Notes under the pieces: model-generated | Seen by the model: only the letters and a program-made list of their open reading frames with translations | What the model was told of the DNA's origin: nothing | The model's database searches: none | Assembly: GCF_012102705.1 (NCBI RefSeq) | Contig: NZ_JAAVTA010000002.1 | Coordinates: 1-64,000 of the forward strand | Source of the DNA: Haematospirillum sp. H1815 | Lineage (GTDB): Bacteria; Pseudomonadota; Alphaproteobacteria; Rhodospirillales; Rhodospirillaceae | Direction of reading: 5' to 3' | DNA: 64,000 bases | Translations under genes and position numbers: made by a program | Shown here: piece by piece, positions 10,236-19,161 of the stretch | Position numbering within the stretch: the stretch's first letter is position 1 | Layout of the letters: each line of letters starts with the position of its first letter

Positions 10236-12497
10236 TCAGGGAAGCGAAATCCCGTGATCGCGGGCATAGCCACGTAAACGTTCACGCAAGGAACGATACC
10301 CCAGATTCAGAAGATCATCCAGATAGCCCGCAAGATCACCCAAATTTGCATCCCGGACAGCCGCCTTGACAGGGCCAACCCCCGAAGCCGACATGGACAA
10401 CGTCTGAACACCAAGCGCAGCCAGCACAACGGCTTCCAGCGGCCGCCCGGCCATTTCCCCACACACGGAACAGGCAACACCGGCATCGGCACAAGCCCGG
10501 ATAACCTGCCTCACCACCTTCAGGAACGGTGGTGAAAGAACGTCATAGCGGTCGGCCACACTGGGATTGCCACGGTCTGTTGCAAACAGGAACTGCGACA
10601 GGTCATTGGTTCCAATCGACAGGAAGTCAACATGATCCAGCAAAGCGGGCAACTCCCAAAGCAGGGAGGGAACCTCCAGCATTGTCCCAACGCGAACAGC
10701 GGACGGCACAAAACCCGCAGCCCCCTGGCGGGACAGTTCCATGTCCAGAAGCTGACGGGCCTGACAGAATTCCTCAACCGTTGAAATCATCGGGAACATG
10801 ACACACAACACACGGCCATGCGCTGCCTGGACAAGGGCCTGAAGCTGCTCAAGAAAGATCGCTGGCCGATCCATGGAAATACGTACCGATCGCCACCCCA
10901 GAGCCGGATTTTCCTCACGCGTGCTGTGCCAGTACGGCAACACCTTGTCGGACCCGACATCCAGAGTACGGAATACGACCGGACGCTCTGGCCCGGCATA
11001 ATCCAGTATCCGGCTGTACAGCGCACGTTGTACGGCGACATCCGGCAAAGCCGGACGGGACATGAACGGCAGCTCCGTCCGGTAAAGACCAATGCCGCTG
11101 GCTCCTGTTTCCTCCAGGTGAGGCAGATCCAGAAGAAGCCCGGCATTGAGCATGAGATTAACCGTTACACCGTCACGACTGACCGCAGGCACGGTTCGCA
11201 GCTGCGCCCATGCCTCCAACTTATGTTGTCGCAGGCACAGCGATTCCTCGAACTGCTGGCAGATGTCTTCCGATGGACGGATAAACACTTGCCCATGCTC
11301 ACCATCCACAATGACGGAGTCACCAGACTCCACCATCGAGAACACCGAATCAACACGCCCCACAACCGGAATTCCCAGTGCACGGGCCACAATGACCGCA
11401 TGCATGGTGCGTGATCCCTCTTCCATCACAAGACCACACAGGCGGGAACGGTCATAATCCAGAAGCTCGGTCGGGCCCAGGTTGCGGCAAACCAGAACGG
11501 CATCCTCGGGCAATTCATCCTGAACATCTTCACCGGCCAGATGGCGCAGTAAGCGGTTGGCCAGATCTTCAAGATCATGCAACCGCTCACGCAGGTACGG
11601 ATCAGAAACCTGGTGCATGCGCATGCGCGTATCGTCATGCACTCGCATAACCGCAGCCTCGGCCGTCAGGCCGGATCGTACCGCGTCCGAAATCCGGCCA
11701 ATCCAGCCTTTGTCTTGGGCAAACATGCGATAGGCCCGCAGGATATCAAGGGAATCTCCGCTCACCCCGTCGAACCCCATCATGGTGTCTACCTCGGCCC
11801 GCAGGGTTTGCAGGGCTTCGTGAAGACGATGGAGCTCACACTCCGGATCCTCGGCAACAACATCATTGATGCTGCGCCGGGGCTCGTGCAGCACCACGGT
11901 ACCAATCCCGATACCCGGGGCCAAGGTCAGACCATCGAGGCGCAGTGGCAGCAAACCAATGCCATCTGCAGGCATCAGTTCATCACGGCTGACAAGGTCC
12001 GACGAGCCGATCAGCTCGGCCAAAACCATGGTGACCGTTTCCAAGGTCTCGATTTCCAGATCAGAGAACACCCGGGTATCCCTGTTCTGCACAACCAGAA
12101 CGCCGATAACCCGCGACCCGCGTATAATGGGGACACCGACAAAGGAATGGAAAAGGTCTTCGCCTGTTTCCGGACGATAGACAAACGACGGATGCTGCCA
12201 GGCGTCCGCCAAGGACAGGGAACGCCCACGGGCGGCAACGTCCCCCACCAACCCTTCCGCCACCCGCAGACGTGTCTGGTGAACGGCAGACTGGTTCAGC
12301 CCTTCGGTTGCGAACAACTCCAGAACTTCACCGGCACGCATGACATAAATGGAACAGACTTCAGCCTGAAGGGAATCAGCAATGACCATGGCCACGCCGT
12401 CCAGTCGGCTCTGCGCATCACCATCGCCGGCCAAAACGTCGCGCAAACGGGACAGCAGACGCCGGGCAACGTCTGCATCCACCTCGATTTTGCTCAT
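10236..12497 (-). CDS. ptsP: Phosphoenolpyruvate-protein phosphotransferase with GAF domain (nitrogen PTS enzyme I)
   Basis: 753 residues: N-terminal GAF sensor (about 15-165) followed by a full enzyme I module. The phospho-accepting His is H366 in GSRTMHAVIVARALGIP; the PEP-binding TIM barrel carries FRTLDVGSDK and GTNDLSQFLFATDR. It takes phosphate from PEP to NPr (PtsO), feeding the regulatory PTS(Ntr); the GAF domain is known to bind glutamine in homologues. The gene lies 29 bases after the monooxygenase-like gene that itself overlaps lysC, so all three look cotranscribed. A 181-base gap to rodZ may hold an additional promoter. Confidence 0.94.
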   Translation of the reverse strand: MSKIEVDADVARRLLSRLRDVLAGDGDAQSRLDGVAMVIADSLQAEVCSIYVMRAGEVLELFATEGLNQSAVHQTRLRVAEGLVGDVAARGRSLSLADAWQHPSFVYRPETGEDLFHSFVGVPIIRGSRVIGVLVVQNRDTRVFSDLEIETLETVTMVLAELIGSSDLVSRDELMPADGIGLLPLRLDGLTLAPGIGIGTVVLHEPRRSINDVVAEDPECELHRLHEALQTLRAEVDTMMGFDGVSGDSLDILRAYRMFAQDKGWIGRISDAVRSGLTAEAAVMRVHDDTRMRMHQVSDPYLRERLHDLEDLANRLLRHLAGEDVQDELPEDAVLVCRNLGPTELLDYDRSRLCGLVMEEGSRTMHAVIVARALGIPVVGRVDSVFSMVESGDSVIVDGEHGQVFIRPSEDICQQFEESLCLRQHKLEAWAQLRTVPAVSRDGVTVNLMLNAGLLLDLPHLEETGASGIGLYRTELPFMSRPALPDVAVQRALYSRILDYAGPERPVVFRTLDVGSDKVLPYWHSTREENPALGWRSVRISMDRPAIFLEQLQALVQAAHGRVLCVMFPMISTVEEFCQARQLLDMELSRQGAAGFVPSAVRVGTMLEVPSLLWELPALLDHVDFLSIGTNDLSQFLFATDRGNPSVADRYDVLSPPFLKVVRQVIRACADAGVACSVCGEMAGRPLEAVVLAALGVQTLSMSASGVGPVKAAVRDANLGDLAGYLDDLLNLGYRSLRERLRGYARDHGISLP

Positions 12498-12526
12498 CCC
12501 TGCTCCCCCTTACCGGTTTATACCCG

Positions 12527-13594
12527 TCAGATATTGGGACCATCTACCCGGTTTTCAAGGGCTGAAACCGCCTGCCCCACCAATTCCTGAAGAATTTCCG
12601 CCACAGGCTGTTCCCGCGTGACCATGCCAACACTCTGGCCAGCCATCAAGGACCCATGATCCACGTCCCCATCGATCACTGCCCGCCGCAAAGCCCCAGC
12701 CCAGAAATGCTCGATTTCCAGCTGGGCCTCTTTCTGATCCAGCTCCCCGGCGCGAAAACGCTCGATTACAGCGCGCTGGGTTTCCATAAACAGCTCCGTT
12801 CCCTTGTTGACAAGGGCACGCACCGGAATAACAGGAAAACGTGGATCAAGCTGGACTGTAGGGACCGCATCACGGGCACTGGCTTTCAGGAACGCACGTT
12901 TGAAGGCCGGGTGCGCGATACTTTCGGTGGCACAGACCAACCGCGTACCAATCTGGACCCCCGCCGCACCCATCTCAAGGAACGACGCAATAGCCTCGCC
13001 GCGCCCGATGCCGCCAGCGACAAAGACCGGAACATCGCGCATGACAGGCAGGACTTCCTGGGCCAGAACACTGGTGGAAACCGGTCCAATATGGCCACCA
13101 GCCTCGGTTCCTTCGATCACAAGGGCATCCACACCGGAACGAACCAGCTTTTTGGCCAGAACTACAGCCGGTGCAAAACAGATCACCCGCGCCCCGCCAT
13201 CCTTGATACGGCGTATGGATGCGGACGAAGGCAGACCACCGGCCAGAACAATGTGGCCCACGTTTTCCGCCAGACACACAGAAATCAAGTCATCCAGACG
13301 CGGATGCATCGTAATCAGGTTCACGCCAAACGGCTTGCCGGTCAGGGCACGGGTCGCCCGTATCTCAACCTCCAGCAGATCCGGTGTCATCGAACCAGAG
13401 GCAATGACACCAAACCCCCCGGCATTGGACACCGCTGAAACCAGGTTGCGCTCCGATACCCAAGACATGGCACCGCCAAGAATGGCGTACTCACACCCCA
13501 GAAAAGCCTTGCCGGCAGCCCAGAGGCAATCAAGATGCCTTCTGCTGTCCCCACTCATATCCCGCGCGGCCGACACTCCGTTCCCCTCCATCAT
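12527..13594 (-). CDS. FMN-dependent nitronate monooxygenase / 2-nitropropane dioxygenase family protein
   Basis: 355 residues, a TIM-barrel flavoprotein of the NMO/FabK-like group. Seen: an N-terminal segment with ILGGAMSWVS, the central GTEAGGHIG loop that binds FMN phosphate in this family, and VFVAGGIGRG followed by GAAGVQIGTRL. Members oxidise nitronates or act as enoyl-ACP reductase II; the sequence does not settle which. Its ATG overlaps the lysC stop (ATGA), so translation is coupled to lysC, and ptsP follows. Confidence 0.85.
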   Translation of the reverse strand: MMEGNGVSAARDMSGDSRRHLDCLWAAGKAFLGCEYAILGGAMSWVSERNLVSAVSNAGGFGVIASGSMTPDLLEVEIRATRALTGKPFGVNLITMHPRLDDLISVCLAENVGHIVLAGGLPSSASIRRIKDGGARVICFAPAVVLAKKLVRSGVDALVIEGTEAGGHIGPVSTSVLAQEVLPVMRDVPVFVAGGIGRGEAIASFLEMGAAGVQIGTRLVCATESIAHPAFKRAFLKASARDAVPTVQLDPRFPVIPVRALVNKGTELFMETQRAVIERFRAGELDQKEAQLEIEHFWAGALRRAVIDGDVDHGSLMAGQSVGMVTREQPVAEILQELVGQAVSALENRVDGPNI

Positions 13595-14811
13595 CAGGCA
13601 TCCAGCCGATAGGCTGTGTGCAAGGCACGCACGGCCAGCTCGGTATACTCTTCGGCGATCAGAACTGAAACCTTGATCTCCGACGTGGAAATAACCTGTA
13701 TGTTGATCCCCTTCTCGGCCAGAGCCCCGAACATCGTCTGCGCAACACCGGCGTGGCTGCGCATGCCAACGCCGACAACCGACACCTTGGCGACATCGGG
13801 ATCCGTTACCAATTCAGCATAACCCAGCTGCTTCTGGCGGGACTCAAGAACCTTAACCGCCCGCCCGAAATCATCACGGCTGACCGTAAAGGTCATGTCA
13901 GTCGCCCCGATCCCGCGGGAAATATTCTGGACGATCATGTCCACATTGATATTGGCTTCCGTCAGGGGACCAAAAATAGCGGCGGCAACCCCCGGACGAT
14001 CCGGCACATTGACCAAGGTAATTTTGGCCTCGTCCCGGGAATAGGTGATGCCGCTGACAAGTTCCTTTTCCACGATTTCATCCTCGTCACAGATAATGGT
14101 CCCGGTTGCGTCCGAGAAACTGGAGCGGACCTGCACCCGCACCCCATGCTTCATGGCCATTTCCACAGAGCGGACCTGCAGAACCTTGGCCCCGAGAGAG
14201 GCGCTTTCCAGCATTTCCTCATAGGTAATCTTTTCAAGCTTGCGGGCACGGGCCACAATGCGGGGGTCGGTTGTGTAAACGCCGTCAACATCGGTATAGA
14301 TATCGCAGATATCAGCCTTTATTGCCGCAGCCAAGGCAACAGCCGATGTATCGGAACCACCACGCCCAAGGGTCGTAACCCGGCCATCAGGCCCCATACC
14401 CTGGAAACCGGCGACCACGGCCACTTCCCCCCCGGCCATGCGCTGGAGCAGTGCGGCAGTCTCTATGCCCACAATACGGGCGCGGGAATGGGCCCCGTCG
14501 GTATGAATGGGCAATTGCCAACCTGCCCATGAACGGGCACGGACCCCCAGATCCTGAAGAGCCATGGCCAGAAGACCGATCGTAACTTGCTCGCCTGTTG
14601 CAACCACAACATCATATTCCCGCACATCGTGCAGAGGAGCGAGATCCCGGCAGAATCCCACCAGCTTGTTGGTTTCACCGGCCATGGCCGACACCACAAC
14701 AGCCACCTCGTGACCCGCGTCAACCTCGGACTTCACACGGCGGGCGACATTGCGGATACGGTCAAGATCTCCGACGGAGGTACCGCCAAACTTCATAACA
14801 ACTCGAGCCAT
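13594..14811 (-). CDS. lysC: Aspartate kinase
   Basis: 405 residues, usual for the lysine/threonine-regulated aspartokinase. Phosphorylates aspartate, entry to Lys, Met, Thr and diaminopimelate synthesis. The kinase domain starts [15 protein letters not shown]; the C-terminal third holds two ACT domains ([14 protein letters not shown] and [19 protein letters not shown]) for feedback control. The start at 14811 is set by this N-terminus; the frame runs to 14922 without homology. First gene of the long minus-strand cluster; its leader has repeated GAACC elements (see separate entry). Confidence 0.96.
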   Translation of the reverse strand: MARVVMKFGGTSVGDLDRIRNVARRVKSEVDAGHEVAVVVSAMAGETNKLVGFCRDLAPLHDVREYDVVVATGEQVTIGLLAMALQDLGVRARSWAGWQLPIHTDGAHSRARIVGIETAALLQRMAGGEVAVVAGFQGMGPDGRVTTLGRGGSDTSAVALAAAIKADICDIYTDVDGVYTTDPRIVARARKLEKITYEEMLESASLGAKVLQVRSVEMAMKHGVRVQVRSSFSDATGTIICDEDEIVEKELVSGITYSRDEAKITLVNVPDRPGVAAAIFGPLTEANINVDMIVQNISRGIGATDMTFTVSRDDFGRAVKVLESRQKQLGYAELVTDPDVAKVSVVGVGMRSHAGVAQTMFGALAEKGINIQVISTSEIKVSVLIAEEYTELAVRALHTAYRLDA

Positions 14812-14847
14812 CGGGAAAAGTCCGTCCCCTGGATTCATGTAAAACAC

Positions 14848-14917
14848 GGTTCTGCAATTGCCGGAACCTGCGGGCCGGTATACATACTCCGGCAGGTTCT
14901 GTGGCGCAAGGTTCCGA
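14848..14917 (-). promoter_or_regulatory. lysC leader with competing inverted repeats
   Basis: Between lysC and ubiG. GAACCTG (14864-14870) and CCGG (14875-14878) pair with CCGG (14889-14892) and CAGGTTC (14893-14899). The same GAACC arm can instead pair with GGTTC at 14849-14853, and a further AGGTTCC lies at 14909-14915. Several mutually exclusive hairpins are therefore possible in the lysC 5' leader (minus strand). There is no T tract typical of an intrinsic terminator. Regulatory role is inference. Confidence 0.4.
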
Positions 14918-14975
14918 CACACCAGACCTGTCTTGCGTTGTCTTTACTATATGTCAACCAGCGGAGTATGCCCGG

Positions 14976-15719
14976 ATGAACAAGGCTCAAACCACAGCAT
15001 CGCCCGAAGAGCTGGCAAAATTCGAGGCCATGGCCGATTCGTGGTGGGATCCAGAAGGCAAGTTCAAGCCCCTGCACCGGTTCAACCCACAGCGGCTTTC
15101 CTTTATCCGTGACGCAGCCTGCACCCATTTCCGCCGGAATCCAGCGGATACAACGCCGTTTCAGGGATTGTCACTGGTTGATATTGGCTGCGGGGGTGGC
15201 CTGCTGTCTGAACCCATGGCACGGCTGGGCTTTGCCGTCACCGGCATCGACGGGGTGGAAAAGAATATCGGCACGGCACGTACCCATGCGGCCCGCTCTG
15301 GCCTGGATATTGATTACAGGGCCACGCTGGCGGAAAACCTGGTTGAGGAAAAGGCCCAATTTGATGTGGTCCTGTCCATGGAGGTCGTTGAGCACGTCGC
15401 CGACCCGGACTTCTTCCTGCAAACCTGCGCGAACCTTGTCAAGCCGGGGGGCATGCTGGTCGGCGCCACCATCAACCGTACCATCCGCTCGATGTTACTG
15501 GCCAAGATCGGGGCCGAATACATCCTGCGCTGGCTTCCCAAGGGAACCCACGACTGGGATAAATTTGTGAAACCCAGTGAATTTGCCGCCGGGTTGCGTC
15601 GTGGAGGCATGGAAGTCACAGACCTGCGGGGGATGAGCTACAATCCCCTGTCCGGTGACTGGTCCATCACCGATGACCTGTCCGTCAACTATCTGCTGAT
15701 TGCCAAACACCCGGCCTGA
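14976..15719 (+). CDS. ubiG: Ubiquinone biosynthesis O-methyltransferase
   Basis: About 247 residues; a SAM-dependent class I methyltransferase performing both O-methylations of ubiquinone synthesis. Motif [19 protein letters not shown] is at about 68-85; the N-terminus [16 protein letters not shown] is diagnostic of UbiG. The frame begins at 14901 but similarity starts at the ATG at 14976. Divergent from lysC, an arrangement common in alphaproteobacteria. Confidence 0.95.
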   Translation: MNKAQTTASPEELAKFEAMADSWWDPEGKFKPLHRFNPQRLSFIRDAACTHFRRNPADTTPFQGLSLVDIGCGGGLLSEPMARLGFAVTGIDGVEKNIGTARTHAARSGLDIDYRATLAENLVEEKAQFDVVLSMEVVEHVADPDFFLQTCANLVKPGGMLVGATINRTIRSMLLAKIGAEYILRWLPKGTHDWDKFVKPSEFAAGLRRGGMEVTDLRGMSYNPLSGDWSITDDLSVNYLLIAKHPA

Positions 15720-15729
15720 CACAGGCCGG
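15711..15729. terminator. Hairpin at the ubiG/trkH convergence
   Basis: CCGGCCTG (15711-15718) pairs with CAGGCCGG (15722-15729) around a 3-nt loop, covering the end of ubiG just before the trkH stop. A perfect 8-bp GC-rich stem at the meeting point of convergent genes fits a terminator, but no T tract follows on either strand. Confidence 0.5.
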
Positions 15730-15731
15730 GA

Positions 15732-17204
15732 TCAATCCCGCCAGAAGCGCCAGAACAACAACACAAGAACCGAGAAAAACTCCAGACGGCCAAGGAGCAT
15801 ACCCACGGACAGGGCCCACTTGGCAGCATCAGGAAGGGGCTGGAAGTTGCCAGCCGGCCCGATAATATCACCCAGACCCGGTCCAACGTTCCCGACTGCG
15901 GTTGCAGCACCCGAAATCGCCGTAACCCAGTCCAGGCCGACCGCAGCAAGGAACAGGGTAATACCGCCAACCGTTGCAATGTAGATGAAGAAAAACAACA
16001 GGACCGAGGCAGCAACATCTTCTGTAATGCGGCGATCGCCGTACCGCTGGACCTCCACCGCATTCGGGCTGATCAGACGGTGGATATGCGACACGAAAAG
16101 CTTCCAGGCGATATGAAAACGGAAGATCTTTATCCCGCCGGCCGTTGACCCAGTGCATCCGCCAACGAACAAAAGGGCAAAGAAACTGGCCACGGCCAGA
16201 TTGCCCCACTGGGTATAGTCAGCACTCGCAAAGCCGGTTGTTGTGACCACCGAAACAACGCTGAACATTACGTGGCTGAAGGTATCAAACAGATCGTCCT
16301 TGCCAGTCAGCATCATCCACACGGTCAGAATAACAGATGTCAGGATCAGGAAGCCCAGAAACCCCCTGACCTGCAGATCAGAAAACAGAACCCGGACCCC
16401 GCCACGGCCCATGCGGATAAACAGGGTAAAGGGCACCCCCCCGCAGATCATGAAAACAATGGCAACCCAGTTGATAAAATGGCTGTTGAAATGAGCAATG
16501 GAGCTGTCCGAGGTAGAATAGCCGCCCGTAGAAAGGGTCGACATCGCATGGTTGACAGCCTCGAAAAGAGTCATGCCGCCCAGCAGGTAGAAAACCGTAC
16601 ACAAGGTCGTCAAGGCGATGTAGATCAGAACCAGGGCCGCTCCCAGCTGACTGACCTTTCCCAGCACCTTGTCGCCTGTATCCGAGCTTTCCATCTTGAA
16701 CAGCTGCATACCCCCGACCCGCAGGAACGGCAGCAGCGAAATAGCCATGACAACAATTCCGATCCCACCCAGCCAATGCAGCAGGGAACGCCACAGCAGG
16801 ATACCGGGAGGAGCCAGGTCAAGACCGGTGATAACCGTTGCTCCGGTGGTTGTCAGGCCGGAAATAGCTTCAAAAAATGCATCCGTATAGCTCATACGGA
16901 AACGCGACAGATGAAACGGCATTGCTGAAAAGGCCGTAACGCCAAGCCACGACAGAACCGTCAGCAAGAAGGCCTGATGGCGGGACAGGGTGATATTCCG
17001 GTCAAAATTGGCAAATGTCAGCAACAAGCCGACCAGAACAGTCAACGCTCCGGAGACAAAAAAACTGACCCAATCCGGATCACCACCGGCCAGGTCAACA
17101 GCAGCCGGCACCAGCATGGCCACGCCAAGAATGGTCAGAAACGCCCCGACCACAAACAAGACCGGCCGAAGACCAAGCGGACTATTCCCTTTTTGTTGCT
17201 GCAT
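15732..17204 (-). CDS. trkH: TrkH family potassium uptake protein
   Basis: 490 residues from the ATG at 17204, with about ten hydrophobic segments arranged as four repeated membrane-pore-membrane units; pore glycine stretches such as SGLTTTGATV and STLSTGGYST are visible. This is the inner-membrane channel subunit of the Trk K+ uptake system; its TrkA partner is not in the window. The frame continues to 17300 inside the DUF1178 gene without homology. It lies 61 bases downstream of DUF1178 on the same strand. Confidence 0.93.
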   Translation of the reverse strand: MQQQKGNSPLGLRPVLFVVGAFLTILGVAMLVPAAVDLAGGDPDWVSFFVSGALTVLVGLLLTFANFDRNITLSRHQAFLLTVLSWLGVTAFSAMPFHLSRFRMSYTDAFFEAISGLTTTGATVITGLDLAPPGILLWRSLLHWLGGIGIVVMAISLLPFLRVGGMQLFKMESSDTGDKVLGKVSQLGAALVLIYIALTTLCTVFYLLGGMTLFEAVNHAMSTLSTGGYSTSDSSIAHFNSHFINWVAIVFMICGGVPFTLFIRMGRGGVRVLFSDLQVRGFLGFLILTSVILTVWMMLTGKDDLFDTFSHVMFSVVSVVTTTGFASADYTQWGNLAVASFFALLFVGGCTGSTAGGIKIFRFHIAWKLFVSHIHRLISPNAVEVQRYGDRRITEDVAASVLLFFFIYIATVGGITLFLAAVGLDWVTAISGAATAVGNVGPGLGDIIGPAGNFQPLPDAAKWALSVGMLLGRLEFFSVLVLLFWRFWRD

Positions 17205-17265
17205 GAACGGCTGTATGTCCCCCGCACACCGTGGCCTACCCTGCTTGCTGCGCCCCACAGCAGGA

Positions 17266-17757
17266 TCAAGCATTTTCCACCAACCAGGGCAGTGAAGCAA
17301 ACTCTATCCCCTCTTCCCGCAAGGAATCACATTCCTGCGGTGAAGCCTCTCCATAAACCGGACGCGGCTCAACCTCGCCATAGTGGATCTTCCGGGCCTC
17401 TTCAGCAAAGCCCTGCCCCACATAATCACACTTTTCCTCAATGACACGTCGCACCATACCCATCGCCTCACGCAGACGGACATCATGCTCGCTGCGCAGA
17501 TCAGGCACCCCGCCCGGTGTTGCATCAGAAGAAGCATCCCTTGCTGAGACAGAGGACGAATCCCGTTCATCCCTCACGCCACATGCATCACGTTTTTTGG
17601 CAATCTTGGGGACAGAAAGCGATTTTTTGACCTGGGTGCTGCCACAGACGGGGCACAGAACAGCCTGCTTTTCAACCATACGGTCATAGGCCGCGCTGCT
17701 GGCAAACCAGCTTTCAAAAGTGTGCCCACCGGCACAGGCAAAGTCATAAAGGATCAT
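17266..17757 (-). CDS. DUF1178 family protein
   Basis: 163 residues. The N-terminus MILYDFACAGGHTFESWF followed by LCPVCGSTQVKKSLSVPKI is the DUF1178 signature and resembles a small zinc ribbon (Cys pairs at about 9 and 35/38). The C-terminal half carries the GxGFAEEARKIHYGE motif shared with regulatory zinc-ribbon proteins. Function not known. Upstream of trkH on the same strand. Confidence 0.85.
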   Translation of the reverse strand: MILYDFACAGGHTFESWFASSAAYDRMVEKQAVLCPVCGSTQVKKSLSVPKIAKKRDACGVRDERDSSSVSARDASSDATPGGVPDLRSEHDVRLREAMGMVRRVIEEKCDYVGQGFAEEARKIHYGEVEPRPVYGEASPQECDSLREEGIEFASLPWLVENA

Positions 17758-17881
17758 CGTGCTGCTTTGTCATGATACAAGATGTCAGCATGTTGAAAAC
17801 CGACACCGTCGTTTAAACGGCCCGGAAACCAAAGGCAATACAGAAGCCGTCAACAGGCCTCCCAAATCGCGCCCAGATATC

Positions 17882-17916
17882 TTGCCTTGCCGTCAGGCGC
17901 CCTATACTCTGGCGCC
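17882..17916 (+). promoter_or_regulatory. Candidate promoter of the xseB-ispA-dxs cluster
   Basis: TATACT at 17903-17908 is a good -10 element, with TTGCCT or CTTGCC (17881-17887) as a -35 at 15-16 bases. The -10 box is flanked on both sides by GGCGCC (17896-17901 and 17911-17916). The xseB start is 29 bases beyond the -10. Confidence 0.45.
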
Positions 17917-17936
17917 CCCAGTGAGAAGAGGATGCC

Positions 17937-18191
17937 ATGACAACCGCCACCCTGCCCCCGGATATTGCCGGACTCAGCTTCGAGGATGCCCTGCGCGAAC
18001 TGGAGCAGATTGTCCAGCAGCTTGAGCGTGGTCAGGTCCGACTCGACGAGGCTGTTGGGGCCTATGAGCGCGGGACCCTTCTCAAGTTCCACTGTGAAAA
18101 GCGACTGGCGGATGCAACAGCCAGGGTGGAAAAAATTGCTCTTGCTGCCGACGGAACGGCCAGCGGCACAACCCCCCTTGATCCAGCCTGA
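17937..18191 (+). CDS. xseB: Exodeoxyribonuclease VII small subunit
   Basis: 84 residues, the normal size. Two-helix protein with LSFEDALRELEQIVQQLERGQVRLDEAVGAYERG, the XseB signature. It forms the nuclease with XseA (not in the window) that degrades single-stranded DNA. GAGGA ribosome site 5 bases before the ATG. ispA begins 12 bases after it, a very common pairing. Confidence 0.95.
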   Translation: MTTATLPPDIAGLSFEDALRELEQIVQQLERGQVRLDEAVGAYERGTLLKFHCEKRLADATARVEKIALAADGTASGTTPLDPA

Positions 18192-18203
18192 GGTTCCAGA
18201 ACA

Positions 18204-19118
18204 ATGCCCGGCATGAGCCTAGCCCTGCAGGCTGCCCTGAAAGAAAAAACAGCTGCGGTCGAAACAATGCTCGCCCGTCTGATACCGGAGATACCGGAAG
18301 CAGAAGGACGGGTTTTTGAGGCCATGCGCTATTCAACGCTGGCTGGCGGCAAACGGCTGCGTCCATTCTTGGTCCTGGCAACAGCCGACATGTTCAATGT
18401 CAGCGAAACCGCGGCCTTGCGCACCGCATCTGCAGTGGAGATGGTCCACTGCTATTCCCTTGTCCACGATGATTTGCCCGCCATGGATGACGACAGCATG
18501 CGCCGGGGAAAACCGGCCTGCCACCGCCAGTTTGATGAAGCAACAGCCATCCTGGCCGGTGATGCCCTGCTGACCCGTGCATTCGAAGTCCTTGCTGCCC
18601 CGTCAACCCATGCCGATCCTGCTGTGCGCTGTACCTTGGTCAGTGAACTGGCCAAAGCTGCAGGGCCTCATGGCATGGTGGGCGGGCAGATGGTTGACCT
18701 TCTGGCCGAACGGAAAGGGCGGGATCATCTCGGGCTTGATGTTTCAGCCATCACCCGCATGCACCAGATGAAGACCGGCCGCATTATCGGCTTCTCGTGC
18801 ATGGCCGGGGCCATCCTTGGCAAAGCACCACCACAGATCCGCCACGCGCTGCAGGCTTATGCCCACGACCTGGGGCTGGCCTTCCAGATCGTCGATGACC
18901 TTCTCGACGTAGAAGGCGATCCGGCCCGCATGGGTAAAACCCAGGGAAAGGATGCCGCCGCCGGAAAGGCAACCTTTGTCACCCTTCTGGGCCTGGAGAG
19001 AGCGAAGGAACAGGCCCGTGCCCTTGGCGAACAAGCCATTTCCCATCTTAAAGTCTTTGACGAAGAGGCATCTTTGCTGCGCGATGTTGTAGGATATGTC
19101 CTTGAGCGCCAGAGCTGA
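18204..19118 (+). CDS. ispA: Farnesyl diphosphate synthase (geranyltranstransferase)
   Basis: 304 residues. Condenses IPP with DMAPP/GPP to farnesyl diphosphate. Aspartate-rich motifs: first DDLPAMD at 89-95, second DDLLD at 231-235; GGKRLRP at about 48-54 is the IPP-binding stretch. Start ATG at 18204 (second ATG at 18213 possible). Sits between xseB and dxs in the classic isoprenoid cluster. Confidence 0.95.
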   Translation: MPGMSLALQAALKEKTAAVETMLARLIPEIPEAEGRVFEAMRYSTLAGGKRLRPFLVLATADMFNVSETAALRTASAVEMVHCYSLVHDDLPAMDDDSMRRGKPACHRQFDEATAILAGDALLTRAFEVLAAPSTHADPAVRCTLVSELAKAAGPHGMVGGQMVDLLAERKGRDHLGLDVSAITRMHQMKTGRIIGFSCMAGAILGKAPPQIRHALQAYAHDLGLAFQIVDDLLDVEGDPARMGKTQGKDAAAGKATFVTLLGLERAKEQARALGEQAISHLKVFDEEASLLRDVVGYVLERQS

Positions 19119-19161
19119 CTACCACGACACAACACGCACCTGATCGCACCGGAGGTTTCCT

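Noticed and set aside
14812-14975. Lysine riboswitch upstream of lysC
   Set aside because: The leader is too short and lacks the multi-helix junction; only simple repeated arms are present.
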